A stretch of DNA of 40,240 nucleotides from Chromera velia (taxonomy: Eukaryota; Sar; Chromeraceae). Position 1 is the first letter of the stretch. Each line of letters opens with the position of its first letter. Where the stretch lies: assembly GCA_018398765.1 (NCBI GenBank), contig JAHBMJ010000829.1, forward strand, positions 1 to 40,240, given 5' to 3'. Made by a program: the position numbers and the translations under genes. Positions 10,140 to 21,128 of the stretch are shown one piece after another. Under the pieces are notes generated by a model that ran no database searches, had not been told where the DNA came from, and worked only from the letters and a program-made list of their open reading frames with translations.

Positions 10140-11989
10140 TCTCTCTCCCCGTGTGTGTGTGGCTGACCGGACACCCTCCAAGCCTAGATGCCCTGCCGTC
10201 TCCTCCAGATGCAGGACCGACACACACGGAAGGAAATGCCCTCTGCAAAGCTTCGTTCCAGAAAAAGGGTCAAAGAGGCTTCGTGAAGACGCAAGGAAAA
10301 AAAGACGAACGGACAGACGGACAGACTACATCGTCGTTTCTTTTCCTTGTTCTCTTTCTTCAGACAGAAACACACAAGAAGGCAGAAATAGGCTGACAAG
10401 CACGCACGCACGCACGCGCGCGTGGGCGTACACACATACACGCACAAAGAGAGAGGGGGGGGGGGGGGAAAGACAGAACGCCCATGCCCCTTCCCACCCT
10501 TGAATCCTTCGGCAGAAAAATAGGAGCCAGGAAGAGAAAAAAGACGGAGACGGACTCACAGACACACAAACGAAGACCAAATAGACAGACAAAAGACACT
10601 CAAACAAAACACAAACACACAGAAACAGACGAACAGAGAGACAGATCGAGACGACGACCGACTTTTTTTCTCTCTCTCTCTCTCTTGTGCAACGAGACGG
10701 GGACAGAGAAGAAGCATTCATGATGCATTTTCTCCCGAAACCAACAAAGAGTCAGTGCAGCCCGTTTCTCGAACAGTCGTTCGCCGCGCTGACAAAACCC
10801 CTTCCCTTCCGTCTCCCCTCTTCTTGGTTTTTCGTTGGCTTCCAGGTATGAAGGGAGCGATCCCCCTCTCTTGTCTTTGCTGTACCTCTGAGTGATCGAG
10901 ACAAGAAGTCTCTCGACCTACGTCGCTTTTCGCTGCTTCTTTTGGAAGTATTCCTTCTTTTGTTTCTGTGGTCTGGATTCGCACAGCTGTGTGTTGATGT
11001 GCGCGGGTGTGTGCGCGAGCATGTGTCGGACCAAAATTGCACTTAGCAACGACACCGCCCTCTACGTGCATTTCTTTTCTTCTTTACGCTTTGCTTCGTC
11101 GCATCTAGACCTTCGTTTGCGGCGTCACCCTAGGACTTTAAAGTTCTTTTCTGCCTGCTTGCCTGCCGAATGGCCAGCCGGCCAGCCTATCTGTCAGTCT
11201 GGTGCAAAGCCGATCGACTTGTCCTCTTCTTCTCTTCGTTGTTTCTTTTTTGGCTGGCGAGCGTTCATCGACCTCCCTTTCTCTCTCTCTGAAGTGATCG
11301 AAGCTGGAGGCTCACTCACGGAATGAAGTTGAGAGGAATCGAGGTCCGAAGAAGGGCAGGGACAAAACAAAGGTGCTGACAGGACGAGAACAACCAGTTC
11401 ACACACGCACGCGCGGAGACGTACTTGCAGATTTGGGTGGGGTAAAAGAAGCAGAGAGAGGGAGGGAGGCAAACAGAGACAGAATGGATGCTCCAACCGC
11501 AGTCCTTCCTGTCGTGCTTGCCGCATGCAGTCACTCCCCTTGTGTCTTGAACTTTCGAAGCACGTATCCTTTCCTTCGTTCTTCCCAGTCATGATTTTTT
11601 TCTCAGTGACTTCTTCTCCTTCCTTCTCTCCACTTCAAACTCATTTGTTTTCTTTTCTCTTTCCACTTTTGGAGAGAGAATGTCCAGTTCCGCGTTGTCG
11701 CTTCTTTCTTTCCAAAACACGAAAACATGCAGGCAGAAAAAGAGTAACGAAAAAACCCACTGACACGCTCCGTTGCGGCAAAAAAAAGAGAACACCTCCC
11801 TTCTTCCGAATGCTGCACGGGAACGCAGATAGATAATCATTGTTTCGCTTCTTCCTCCTCTCGGTCTGTCGGTGACCATCATCAGTTGTATGGAAAAATA
11901 AGTGCACGCCCACTCCCGCCCTCCCTCCCGCTTCGTCTTTCTTTCCATCAGAAAGAAGCGAACGAGGCAAGTCAAAGTTACACCGTGTA

Positions 11990-12230
11990 TCAGTCGGTCA
12001 GTCAGTCAATCAGGAAACCAGTCAAAGACAAACCCAGCCAGCCAGCCAGCCAGTCAGGCAGTCTGTCTGTCTGTCTGTCAATCAGTCAGTCAGTCTGTCT
12101 GTCAGTCAGTCAGTCAGTCTGTCTGTCTGTCAATCAATCAGTCAGTCAGTCTGTCAATCAATCAATCAGTCAGTCAGTCTGTCAATCAATCAGTCAGTCA
12201 GTCTGTCAATCAATCAGTCAGTCAGTCAGA
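11990..12230 (+). repeat. CAGT/CTGT/CAAT higher-order tetranucleotide array
   Basis: About 240 bp is made of the tetramers CAGT, CTGT and CAAT. In the right half they are organised into a repeating block of three CAGT, one CTGT and two or three CAAT units. The array is open in several frames because four-base units rotate the frame, so the long Ser/Gln/Val frames here are not evidence of a gene. The 6-mer GTCAGT, used repeatedly as a 5' splice site in the gene at 16531-23636, is embedded many times. Confidence 0.9.
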
Positions 12231-13554
12231 CATCGATCATGAACATTGTCGCAGCACCAGAAGGGGGGACCGGAAACGGCAAGACGACAAAAACAAAACA
12301 GAGATAGATGAACACCGACTGCACATGAATGAATGAATGAATGAATGAATGATATGCATCATACGAAGCAGGTAGAAGGAAGACGAGTGCACAGAAGAGA
12401 AGAGAACAGGAGGCAGAGAGAGACGAGGGGTCTGAAAGAAGCAGAGAAGACTTTGTCTGCAAACACAGACAAGCCTAACGGACAAACAAACACACAGAAG
12501 GAAATGGCAACATAAGTGGACGACATAGGGGGACGTAGAGAAGACAGCTGTTGAGAGAGAGAGATATGGACAACCGAAGCGAAGGAGAAAGTGCCGAGAC
12601 AAAGAGGAAGAGGGAGAAAAGAAAAGTTAGATGGAAGAGGAAGGAAGCACAGACATACCAGAAATCACTCCCTTCCGATTCGCCCGTACTCGCTTCTTTT
12701 TCTTTCCATCACCATTCTTCTTTCGACTCCCCCTTCCTTTCCGTTCTTCCTTTCAATCCATATCGGCTCCCGGTTGTCCCTCTCAATTTCGCTTCCCATT
12801 TTCCGGATTTTCGTGTGGTTGGATGGATGCCCCTCCCATCCCCCCATTACTTTTCCGCGAGACAAGACACGCAATAGTGTCTTCTTTCTCTGCACGCAAT
12901 CCTCTGATTCATTTTTCCTGCTGTTGGAGTGTGAGAATGCATGGAATGGCGGGAAGAGGGGGGGGGGCAATGGAAGAAATGTTGCTGGTGGGAGAGACGA
13001 GGAGGGAACGCACAGGTGCATCCATTCACTCAACTTTCTTTCTCGAACGTTTCTTTACAGATGTTTCTTGGCATCTCTTCACAGGCGAAGAAGAGCAGGA
13101 AACACAAACGCCTTTGACAATGATCTCTTCCGTGGACTTCCACGTCGTTTGTCACAGTCTACATCACCTTCCTTCCTTTCCATGTTTCTTTCAAAGTCTC
13201 TTTTCCTTAATTCTTCGATTAATTGTTTCTGTCTGGCCTTCTCTTCTCTTCTCTCTGTTCGGCCAGACATCCAAGCCGTTCTCTCTCTCTCGTTCCTGGT
13301 GCCAGTGAAGCCTATCAGTCAGTCAAACAGTCAATCGATTCGGATCAGGCATGCATGCAGACATACACCGTTTGTTGACGTTCAATCAACTAGTTCAGTC
13401 GACTAGTTCATTCTAGTTGGTCTAAGTAAGCTTTCTTCTTTCATTCACAGGAAATTCCTTCTTCCTTCCTCCCTCCCTTCCGTTCTTCCTTCATTTTGTT
13501 GTGCACTGTTGGCTACCTGTTGAACCTCCCACCTCGTCTACCCCCCCCCCCCCC

Positions 13555-13890
13555 NNNNNNNNNNNNNNNNNNNNNNNNNNNNNNNNNNNNNNNNNNNNNN
13601 NNNNNNNNNNNNNNNNNNNNNNNNNNNNNNNNNNNNNNNNNNNNNNNNNNNNNNNNNNNNNNNNNNNNNNNNNNNNNNNNNNNNNNNNNNNNNNNNNNNN
13701 NNNNNNNNNNNNNNNNNNNNNNNNNNNNNNNNNNNNNNNNNNNNNNNNNNNNNNNNNNNNNNNNNNNNNNNNNNNNNNNNNNNNNNNNNNNNNNNNNNNN
13801 NNNNNNNNNNNNNNNNNNNNNNNNNNNNNNNNNNNNNNNNNNNNNNNNNNNNNNNNNNNNNNNNNNNNNNNNNNNNNNNNNNNNNNNNNN
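13555..13890. other. Assembly gap (N run)
   Basis: Unknown bases are flanked by a C homopolymer on the left (13541-13554) and by a (CT)n(GT)n tract on the right (13891-13949). The true length and content cannot be known. Confidence 0.99.

Positions 13891-13949
<59 letters not shown>
13891..13949 (+). repeat. Compound (CT)n(GT)n microsatellite
   Basis: A run of CT dinucleotides passes directly into GT dinucleotides at the right edge of the assembly gap. A further (CT)n lies at about 14034-14052. Confidence 0.95.
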
Positions 13950-14545
13950 CTGAGTGTGGTCCGTCTCACACACTCCCCGTCAAAATGTCGAAATAATCAA
14001 CAAAGAAGATCTCTCCACTCTAACCTCCACTCCTCTCTCTCTCTCTCTCTCTTTCTCTCTGTGCTCTCCTGATTTAGTTTGTCTGCCCAACTTGGTTTCC
14101 ATTTTGCTTCGTCAGATCTGCTTGAAAACCGATTTGCCACCTTTAAGTGACTCTCAACTGTCACTCACTCATTCTATTCAAATGCTCCCCCAGTAGCCCG
14201 CCACTCCATCGCAATCGCCCCGATTTTCCTTCCTTCTCTTTCGTTGACTCGCTTCTGCCCCTTTGCTTTGTCTTTTCCTTCTACCGATTCAATAAACTTT
14301 ATGGTCAGTTAGGGGCTTGTCAAGACGTTTTGCACGAAGAAATCCTGCATGCACGGAGCAGGCAAACAAGCACGAAAGTGAAAGACGGAGACGTGAAGAG
14401 CGTATGGAATGGGTGAGAAAGAAAGACGCCGAGCTTATCTTTTAAGAGGTCGCAGAGATCAAGCACACATACAACGTGTTCGTTTGGGTTTTTGTGTTTG
14501 GAGACGAGAGAAGAGGCCCGCCCCGAAGAAAAGAAGCAGGCACTG

Positions 14546-14720
14546 GGGTGTGCTGGTTGTACGGAGAAAGAGGCGAACAGGGGTGTGCTGGTTGTACGGA
14601 GAAAGAGGCGAACAGGGGTGTGCTGGTTGTACGGAGAAAAAGGCGAACAGGGGTGTGCTGGTTGTACGGAGAAAGAGGCGAACAGGGGTGTGCTGGTTGT
14701 ACGGAGAAAGAGGCGAACAG
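14546..14720 (+). repeat. 35-bp minisatellite, five near-identical copies
   Basis: Copies lie at 14546-14580, 14581-14615, 14616-14650, 14651-14685 and 14686-14720. They are almost identical; copy three has one G-to-A change. The unit begins GGGTGTGCTGG and ends AGGCGAACAG. Because 35 is not a multiple of three, each frame cycles through all three readings over 105 bp. No reading contains a stop, so frames are open on both strands. The repeat lies within plus-strand frames (14409-14867 and 14476-15072) that are probably fortuitous. Confidence 0.95.
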
Positions 14721-14863
14721 GGCAGTGACAAAGGCAAACAGGTGTCTCGGGATGAGAGAGAACATCTGGGATCGATCGGCCAGACAAAACAAATTTCACC
14801 CTTCAGCGGTCAGACGGGCGAGGCAAGGCGAATTATCGCAACTGACGGGTTCGATCAAACAGA

Positions 14864-15310
14864 CTAGACCCTGCCTCCTTTGTCCTCCGACTGCACCTTC
14901 TGAGGAACCACAGGCTGGGGAAGTCTGTCTTCGTGTCTCTCCTGCTCCTGTTTGTTTCTCTGCTGCCCGCCATCCTCTTCCACCACCCTCTCTCCCTCCT
15001 TTCGCTGCTCCTGCAATTTGCGCATGTTTCGGCGGTAAGAGTTTCTTTTCTTTGCCAGCATCGATTGGGTGACCTCTCTGAGTACAAGGGGCTGTCCTGT
15101 GATGAGTGAGACGCATTCGGCTGCCTCGGGCCGCTGCTGCCTAGGCTGCTCTGTTGAACCGTCCGCCCCTTCCTCTGTCTGAGTGTGGTGGAGAAGTGGC
15201 AAAAAGACAGGTGGGGGCAAGGGAGATCCGAGGAAGTCATGATTTTGAAAGTTTTCTTCCCCCCAAAGATCAAGGCCTTCGGAGCAACAAGTTGAGACCG
15301 ACGTCGTCAT
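14864..15310 (-). CDS. Hypothetical basic, coiled-coil-like protein, 148 aa
   Basis: A minus-strand ATG frame of 148 codons ends in TAG. Unlike the low-complexity frames around it, the product has mixed composition. The N-terminus is MTTSVSTCCSEGLDLWG. A polar middle section contains ECVSLITGQPLVLREVTQ. A strongly basic, heptad-like helix follows (LAKKRNSYRRNMRKLQEQ, about residues 85-102), and then a Gln/Glu/Arg-rich tail. I do not recognise a family. It could be a single-exon gene or one exon of a longer minus-strand gene, because GT and AG dinucleotides flank both ends. Two other frames overlap it, but with less natural composition. The intergenic distance to the start of the BET-like gene is about 1.2 kb, and the two would be divergently transcribed. 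Confidence 0.4.
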   Translation of the reverse strand: MTTSVSTCCSEGLDLWGEENFQNHDFLGSPLPPPVFLPLLHHTQTEEGADGSTEQPRQQRPEAAECVSLITGQPLVLREVTQSMLAKKRNSYRRNMRKLQEQRKEGERVVEEDGGQQRNKQEQERHEDRLPQPVVPQKVQSEDKGGRV

Positions 15311-16530
15311 GGTGAAGAACGTTCGAACACGTTTTCGAGGTAAAATCGATCAAACGCTTTTTGAATACAAATTTTCTGGTCAGGTGAGAGGGGGACCTGC
15401 AAGTTTCGTGGTATGGAGATCGAAATCCTCGAAAAGCAAAAAGATCTCTGTTCTCTCTTCGGTCAAGCCTGCGTGAAGTCTACCTTTAAAATGCGATGAC
15501 CTGCAGATTTGTCTAAGGAAGTAATTCTTCACCTTTTCTCTGTTCCCGTGTTCCTCTGTGCGGCCACACCCTCTTATCCGCAGTACCACTACGCAGTGTC
15601 ACTCACATACGAAAACACTGTCACACTCTGAGTTAACTCGAATTCCAGAAAAATTCTGATTGCACGGCATTCCGTGCATTTCCGTGCACTGTTTTCGCAG
15701 CAATTTTCGCGCGCTTCTGTTTTTTTGTGGGGCAGACTGAGCGCTTTTCCAAGTGGCCCCGCAAAGTTTGTAGCGGCTCTCATTGGAATTGGTTCAACCT
15801 TGAAACTACAGGATCGATATAAGTCCACTCGCACACCCACACAAAAACGGACGCATCATTGCAAGCGTCAATGTTCGAGACACACTCTCCTCGCGTACGC
15901 AGATGGCAGTTCCGACAATGAAAATTTTGGGCCCACAGAAATTTGACATTACACGTTGCAAGTCACGTATCGGACAAGAAATAAGGCCCCAGACTCCAGC
16001 CATCGCAGGTTCTCCATCAAGGACTGTAGAGTGTGTTTCCATTATCGGCCCCGAAAAGACACTCGACTTGGGCACTTTCTAATTCGATCATACCGCATTT
16101 TCGCTTTTTCTGAGCCACTTTCAACCCTCGGATGGCAGCTCCGAAACCAAAACTAAGTGCTTCACCAAATTGCGCGCGATAGTGCCCGACACATGGATTC
16201 TCGAAAACAGCTCTCTGGACACAGAAATTACTTGAAGTCGTTCAGAGCCATGCACAGAAGCACACCACTGGTCTTCATGCGCAATCTCAGCATTCTAAAA
16301 CGCACTCACATACAGCCGAACCCTAAAAGCCCCCACAGTAGCCCTTCGAAAGCCATAATTGGTGCTTACAGTGCATGTCCATCTGAGTACTGGTTCTTCG
16401 TCGACAGGCACAGTCTGCCTCACTTTCATTCACCCGCCTATTTTGCGTTCCCCCCCTTGCCAGAGTGAAGCAAAAGATAGTTCTCCAACCCCAAACAGCT
16501 GTGGGGTGGGCCATCACCACAGAACAGTCA
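15311..16530. other. Upstream region of the BET-like gene
   Basis: This 1.2-kb stretch separates the minus-strand ORF from the BET-like gene and, if both are real, would contain two divergent promoters. Frames of 66-103 codons occur but none is convincing. Near-repeats such as GATGGCAGTTCCGA (15902) and GATGGCAGCTCCGA (16131) and the TTCCGTGCA duplication at 15670-15688 suggest an old duplicated element. No TATA box could be assigned with confidence. Confidence 0.4.
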
Positions 16531-16621
16531 AGTAAGTTGCTTCCTGCCCTTTGATCATGGTGCATGCGTGGAGTGCGTGTCCGACATCACTCCCTCTACC
16601 CCCTCTATCTCTTCTGCAGTG
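16531..16621 (+). promoter_or_regulatory. Candidate start codon split by an 88-nt intron
   Basis: GTAAGT at 16532 is a strong 5' splice site. A pyrimidine-rich tract ending CTTCTGCAG at 16619 is a strong 3' splice site. Joining 16531 (A) to 16620 (TGG) creates an ATGG start in frame with the BET-like protein, nine codons upstream of the ATG at 16646. The upstream exon would then be 5' UTR. It might instead be coding, because the frame upstream of 16531 stays open for some distance. Confidence 0.5.
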
Positions 16622-18223
16622 GCGACTGTTGAGACCTCCGCCTCCATGGAGAGCCCCCAGGAGTCAACCGGATTCCACCTGGACAGAAACGTCCACGGGA
16701 AGGATTGTATCCGGGGGGAGCTCATGCTGACCGAAGCCGAATTCACTAAATTCATGGAGAAAGTTCAGGCCAAAACGAGAGGGGAGTTCCAGTTGGTCAA
16801 GGTCCCACCCCAGATGAGGATGGGAAGAGTCAAGACAGACCCAGCAGTTGCAGAGGTAAGTGCCTTGGGAGTCCACACCAGACGCCCCTGCCCACTGAGA
16901 GAGAGAAGGGGGGTGTATCTTCCGGTGGGGGGGGAAGGGGGGTTGGGAGACTATTTGTTTTTGCCAGGTCCCTCCCGCCTGCCGTGTGACCTTTCCCCGC
17001 CTTTCTTTGCGGGTGCGGCAGTGGAGGGTGGAAAGCTCAGGCAGGGCCCTGCTGCAGCGGGCAGCGGCGATCTGTGTAGAAAAGCTAGCTGCTCATGTGT
17101 GTGCAGACACGTCTACTTCATCCCGCTTTGATTTTACCGTAGTGTCTGTTTGCGAGAGCTTTTTTCGCCAGTTATCCATGGGATTGGAGAGCCGTTTATT
17201 CTTGTCTCTGCTCTAAATTCGGGGAAAATGTGAGTTCTTCTGCATGCGTCCCCCTTTTCGGTTGCGCAGAGCTACGGGATTCTAGAGCCGGGCTTCACCA
17301 CTGCTGTGGCCGTCGGCAAACTGAAGAGGCGTGCCCAGAAGACGCGGGAGGGGATGGGGGCCTCATTCGCATCTGATATTGCAGGAGAAGGGGGAATGTC
17401 CAGAGCAGCTGCGGCCAAAGCGGCGGCAGCGGCAGCAGTTGGAAGTGGGGGGGGGATTCCATCTTTGCATCCACAGGCGCCGGTTGTCCGAGAGCCGGAA
17501 GAGGAAGGGCCGGACATGGATTTGTTGGACCACAGGGATGAGGACGAGGAGGAGGAGGAAGCACCCCTTCAGGTTCCGGTCAAAAGAGTTCATCACAACC
17601 CTCCGGCTGCATCCTTCCCGTCCCACCACCATCAACCGCGAGGACACCCGTACGGGGACATGAATGCACACCTGGAGCACGTGCAAGTCCCGCTAAAAGC
17701 TGGGGCGTCGAAGAAGGGGGCAAAGTCAGAAGCTATGCCCTCCCTTGCTGTCTCGAAGAACCGTGCGCGGGCGTCGACAGGCGGAGGGGGGGGTCTGACG
17801 ACCTCGTTCGCTTTCGGTGTGGGAGTTGGGGGCGTGGGTGGGGCTGCTGGTGCACGGATGGACACCTCCGTGTATGAAAAGTGCAAGTCAGTCGGTTGAC
17901 TAGTGATTCCTTCCATCAGCGAGAGCTAGGGGGAGAGGTATGCTCTGACGTGAACAAGAAGAGGGAGGAGATACAGGCAGAAATCGGGGTTGGCAAGGGG
18001 TGCGTTTCCCCTTCGTTCTACGACTGTTGTGTCTTGTGAAATCGGCCCCCACAACGTGAGATAATCCGTTCTCTTCTACGCTGCATGGATTTTTGGGGTA
18101 TTACCGAGAAGGGGGGGTCCCTGCTTGAATTTGCCAATCCCTCCAGGACAGGCCGTGCTTAGTTACGCATGTGTACTATGCGAGGTCCTCCCCTTGATTC
18201 ATCTCGGCGCTTTCCTGACTCCT

Positions 18224-18263
<40 letters not shown>

Positions 18264-21097
18264 AAACATTTTGCAAGAGTTGGCCTCCCTCGATGAGAAC
18301 GGCTATTGTAGAGAAACGGTGAGGCGGAAAGAATGGGGTCTAGAAGAGAAGAGGGACAGGGAGCGTTTTCTCTCTAGAAAGAAGCTTTGGGCTTCCCCCC
18401 CTCCGTTTCCTTGCTGTTTTTCCTTCGAAAAAGTGTGCTTAGTCTGCATCCACCGTCTGTTTCTGTCTGTCTCTAGAGTTTGTGTTCGACTGGGCTGCTG
18501 ATCAATTTTTCTTTTCTCGGTCTCGCCGGCTTTACCTTTTTTCTTTTGTGGCATGACCGTTGCTGTCTGTGCGTGCGGGTGCGTACAGTCCAAGCAGCTC
18601 GAGTGGGTCGGATTCACAGACGTCGTCAAGAAACCCATCTCTTTCGGTCAGTCAGTCAGTCAGTCAGCCGGCGCAAGTCGCAACCTGCGTCATTGTTCGT
18701 TTCTGTTTCTCTCTGACTGAGCGAGTGCGTCATTTGTCGTTTCTGTTTCTCTCTGAGTGAGAGAAATGTGAATAGTCGTTGCTTCAATACTCGGTTGGCT
18801 TTTCTTCGAGGCAACGGTTGGAACAGAGATGAAAAGAACGAACAGAGAGACAGCCTCCTCCCTCCATGTTTTTGGTGCCCATCCATGCAGGCGACATCAC
18901 AAAGAAGCTGGTGAGAAGCGAATACGCTTCGCCCGCAGCTTTTGCGTCGGACATGAGGCGAATCTTCTACAACTTCTTCTTGTCAGTCTCGCCTGGCTCT
19001 TTTTTTTTCTGTTTTTCTCCCCCCCTCGTTGTACCCTCCCCTCCCACCACCCTCAAGGGAAAGACACAAGACGAAGTGTGTTGTGGTCACCCGGAAAGAA
19101 TTTCGACCTTGCGATCCAGACTGCAAACCACGTTGTTGCGCAAAAAGAGGAAAGCGCGTTGTAAAAGAGAGAACTCTCTATCCTTCTCCCCCCCATCGCG
19201 TTTCCTTTTCCGGGTTCAAGTGTGCATACAAACGAGCTAGGAACTGTCTCCTCGCACTGGGTGAGGAAGGGCCGCAGGGTACGCGCAAGGCCTGGAGCTC
19301 TGGTACCCTTCCACGGAGAGAGCGCGCCAAGAGAAAGAAAAGAAAAAAAAGAGAATGAAAAAAGAGAAGAAGGAAAAGAAAAGACGATATAGTCTGCCTG
19401 TCTCTTCGTTTGCAGATACCACGGCAGAGACCAACAGACGGGGCATCGGGAGTACGCCTTTTGGTTGGCTCATGAGTTTGAGAAGAGATACGATGAAAAC
19501 GTAAGTCGAGGGATCAGTGGGACATGCAGTGAGGGCTTTTTTCTTTGCATATGCGCTTCCACGCCGGAACATAGACCAGACAACTTCCTAGGCTGGACAG
19601 GGAAGGCGATGGGCAGAGGAGCTACAAAACACGCGCAGAGAGAGATATAGATGCAAGGAGAAAGGAGAGAGAAAAGAGACTCGACTCGGGGGGGTAGCAG
19701 GTCGACCAATCGTGGAAGGACCCACACGGCAACATGAATGAAGATCGAGAATGCATGCATGGCAGAAAGGAAGGAAAGAAAGACAGACAGACCGACAGAA
19801 AGAAAAATGAACTCTCTTAACACTCACACACCCTTTTACACGCATTTACAGAGATTGCCACAGGCACCCCTGAGTGGAGGTTGTCTGTTGCTCTGACGGG
19901 CTGAATGGGCGTTTTTCGTGGGTTGCATTCCTTTTTTCTTTCAACTTATTTGGACTGCCTCCCTTCCCCCGACTTCGGATTGCTTGCTGCTGCAGGGTTT
20001 GAACGACGTTCCTGAGCCACGTGCCCCGGCACCCCCCGCGTTCAACCACAGAGGCGCGGCGGCGCTGAAGGCAAATGGACCCTCAGTGCCCGTGGCGTTG
20101 CATCCGTCAGCGCCCCCCATGCCCAGCAGCAGGCAGCAGCCGGGAGGGTTCAAAACAAGTGCACCAGCAGCACGAGCTCAAAGAAGAGTAGGGGGAGGGG
20201 GAGGGGGTGGGGCACAAGGAAGGTACGCAAGCAAAGCGCGCGCGACCCACACGGGGGGTCAAGCGACGGGAAATCATGTAGGGGGGAGGGGGCAGGTGTT
20301 TGCAGAAGACTTCATGTCGGCGGGAGGGGGGGCAAGTAGAGCGGCGGCAACTTCTCGTGCACCGCTGGGTGTTGATGACGGTCCTGAGGACCAGGCAGAG
20401 ATCGGGGGGTTGGAGGATGACGACGTGATGATGCTCGCTTCCCAGCCGCCTGCACAGTCGGCACCCCCTCGCAGTGGCGTTGCTGGAGGGAAGAGAAAAG
20501 CGCCCGGGGGAGCAGTGAAGGGTGGAGGAGGTTCTCGTGGTGGAAGGACTGCGGGTTTGCAGAAAGGAAGGAAGGGAAGTAGCGGGATGAAGTCATTGGA
20601 CCTCGGGGGTCAATCGACAGCCCTACAGATGTCGAAAGCCGAAGAAGACGAGGCGTTCGACATTGTCAGATATGAGCTGACGCTCACTAGCATAATGGAG
20701 GTCGGTCTACTTTTTGTGTTGGCTTTTTGTGATGATTCTGTGAGAAACAGAAAAGTTACTATTGTGTGTATGTGCGTGCCTGGGAGGAAGGTGTTGAATG
20801 CATTAGTGACTTCTCCTTCTTGTTCCCTTCCCTCCCGAGTCCTTCATTTTGTCTTCGTTCTTTCCTGCCTTCCAGACCACTCATTCACTCACGAAGTGTT
20901 TTTGTGGGCTGACCGAAGTCGAGGCGCTTCGATGCTGTCTGAAGTCATGCAGTCGGCACGACGTGCGGCTGTTTGCTGGATTTTTCTCTGTCTCTTTTTT
21001 CTCGAGGCGGTTTTCGAGCATGTCCGTTTTCGGGTTTCTCTTCTTCGACTGTTCTGCTGGTTTCGTTGCCTCAAACATGTCGTGCTCCTCCGTTGCT

Positions 21098-21128
<31 letters not shown>

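Larger units (their letters stand above)
5346..14545. other. Gene-poor, microsatellite-rich region
   Basis: I see no coding sequence here that I can defend. Open frames of up to 286 codons (for example 9643-10503, 12591-13406, 7782-8462) translate to Ser/Phe/Leu- or Arg/Lys-rich low-complexity products typical of CT/GA-biased DNA, and frames on the two strands shadow each other. The region holds (CA)n at about 6058-6090, (ACAG)n at 6321-6340, AAAT/AAAG arrays at 7620-7775, (CTTT)n at 8128-8162 and 9172-9203, (C)30 at 10108-10137, a CAGT/CTGT/CAAT array at 11990-12230, (GAAT)n at 12324-12351, and a gap. TGCATGC words are frequent. It could include introns or UTRs of genes not recognisable by eye. 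Confidence 0.6.

Noticed and set aside
9643-10503. 286-codon plus-strand open frame
   Set aside because: Pro/Arg/Thr/Ser-rich translation of CT-biased microsatellite DNA through a (C)30 tract, with overlapping frames on the other strand and no motif.
12591-13406. 271- and 225-codon overlapping plus-strand frames
   Set aside because: Two frames of the same strand are open together and Phe/Ser/Leu-rich, as expected of CT-rich DNA; no domain or splice support.
13491-13996. Open frames spanning the first assembly gap
   Set aside because: Open only because N codons are unreadable; same for 24617-25245.
14546-14720. CRISPR-like direct repeats
   Set aside because: Units are directly adjacent with no spacers; it is a minisatellite.
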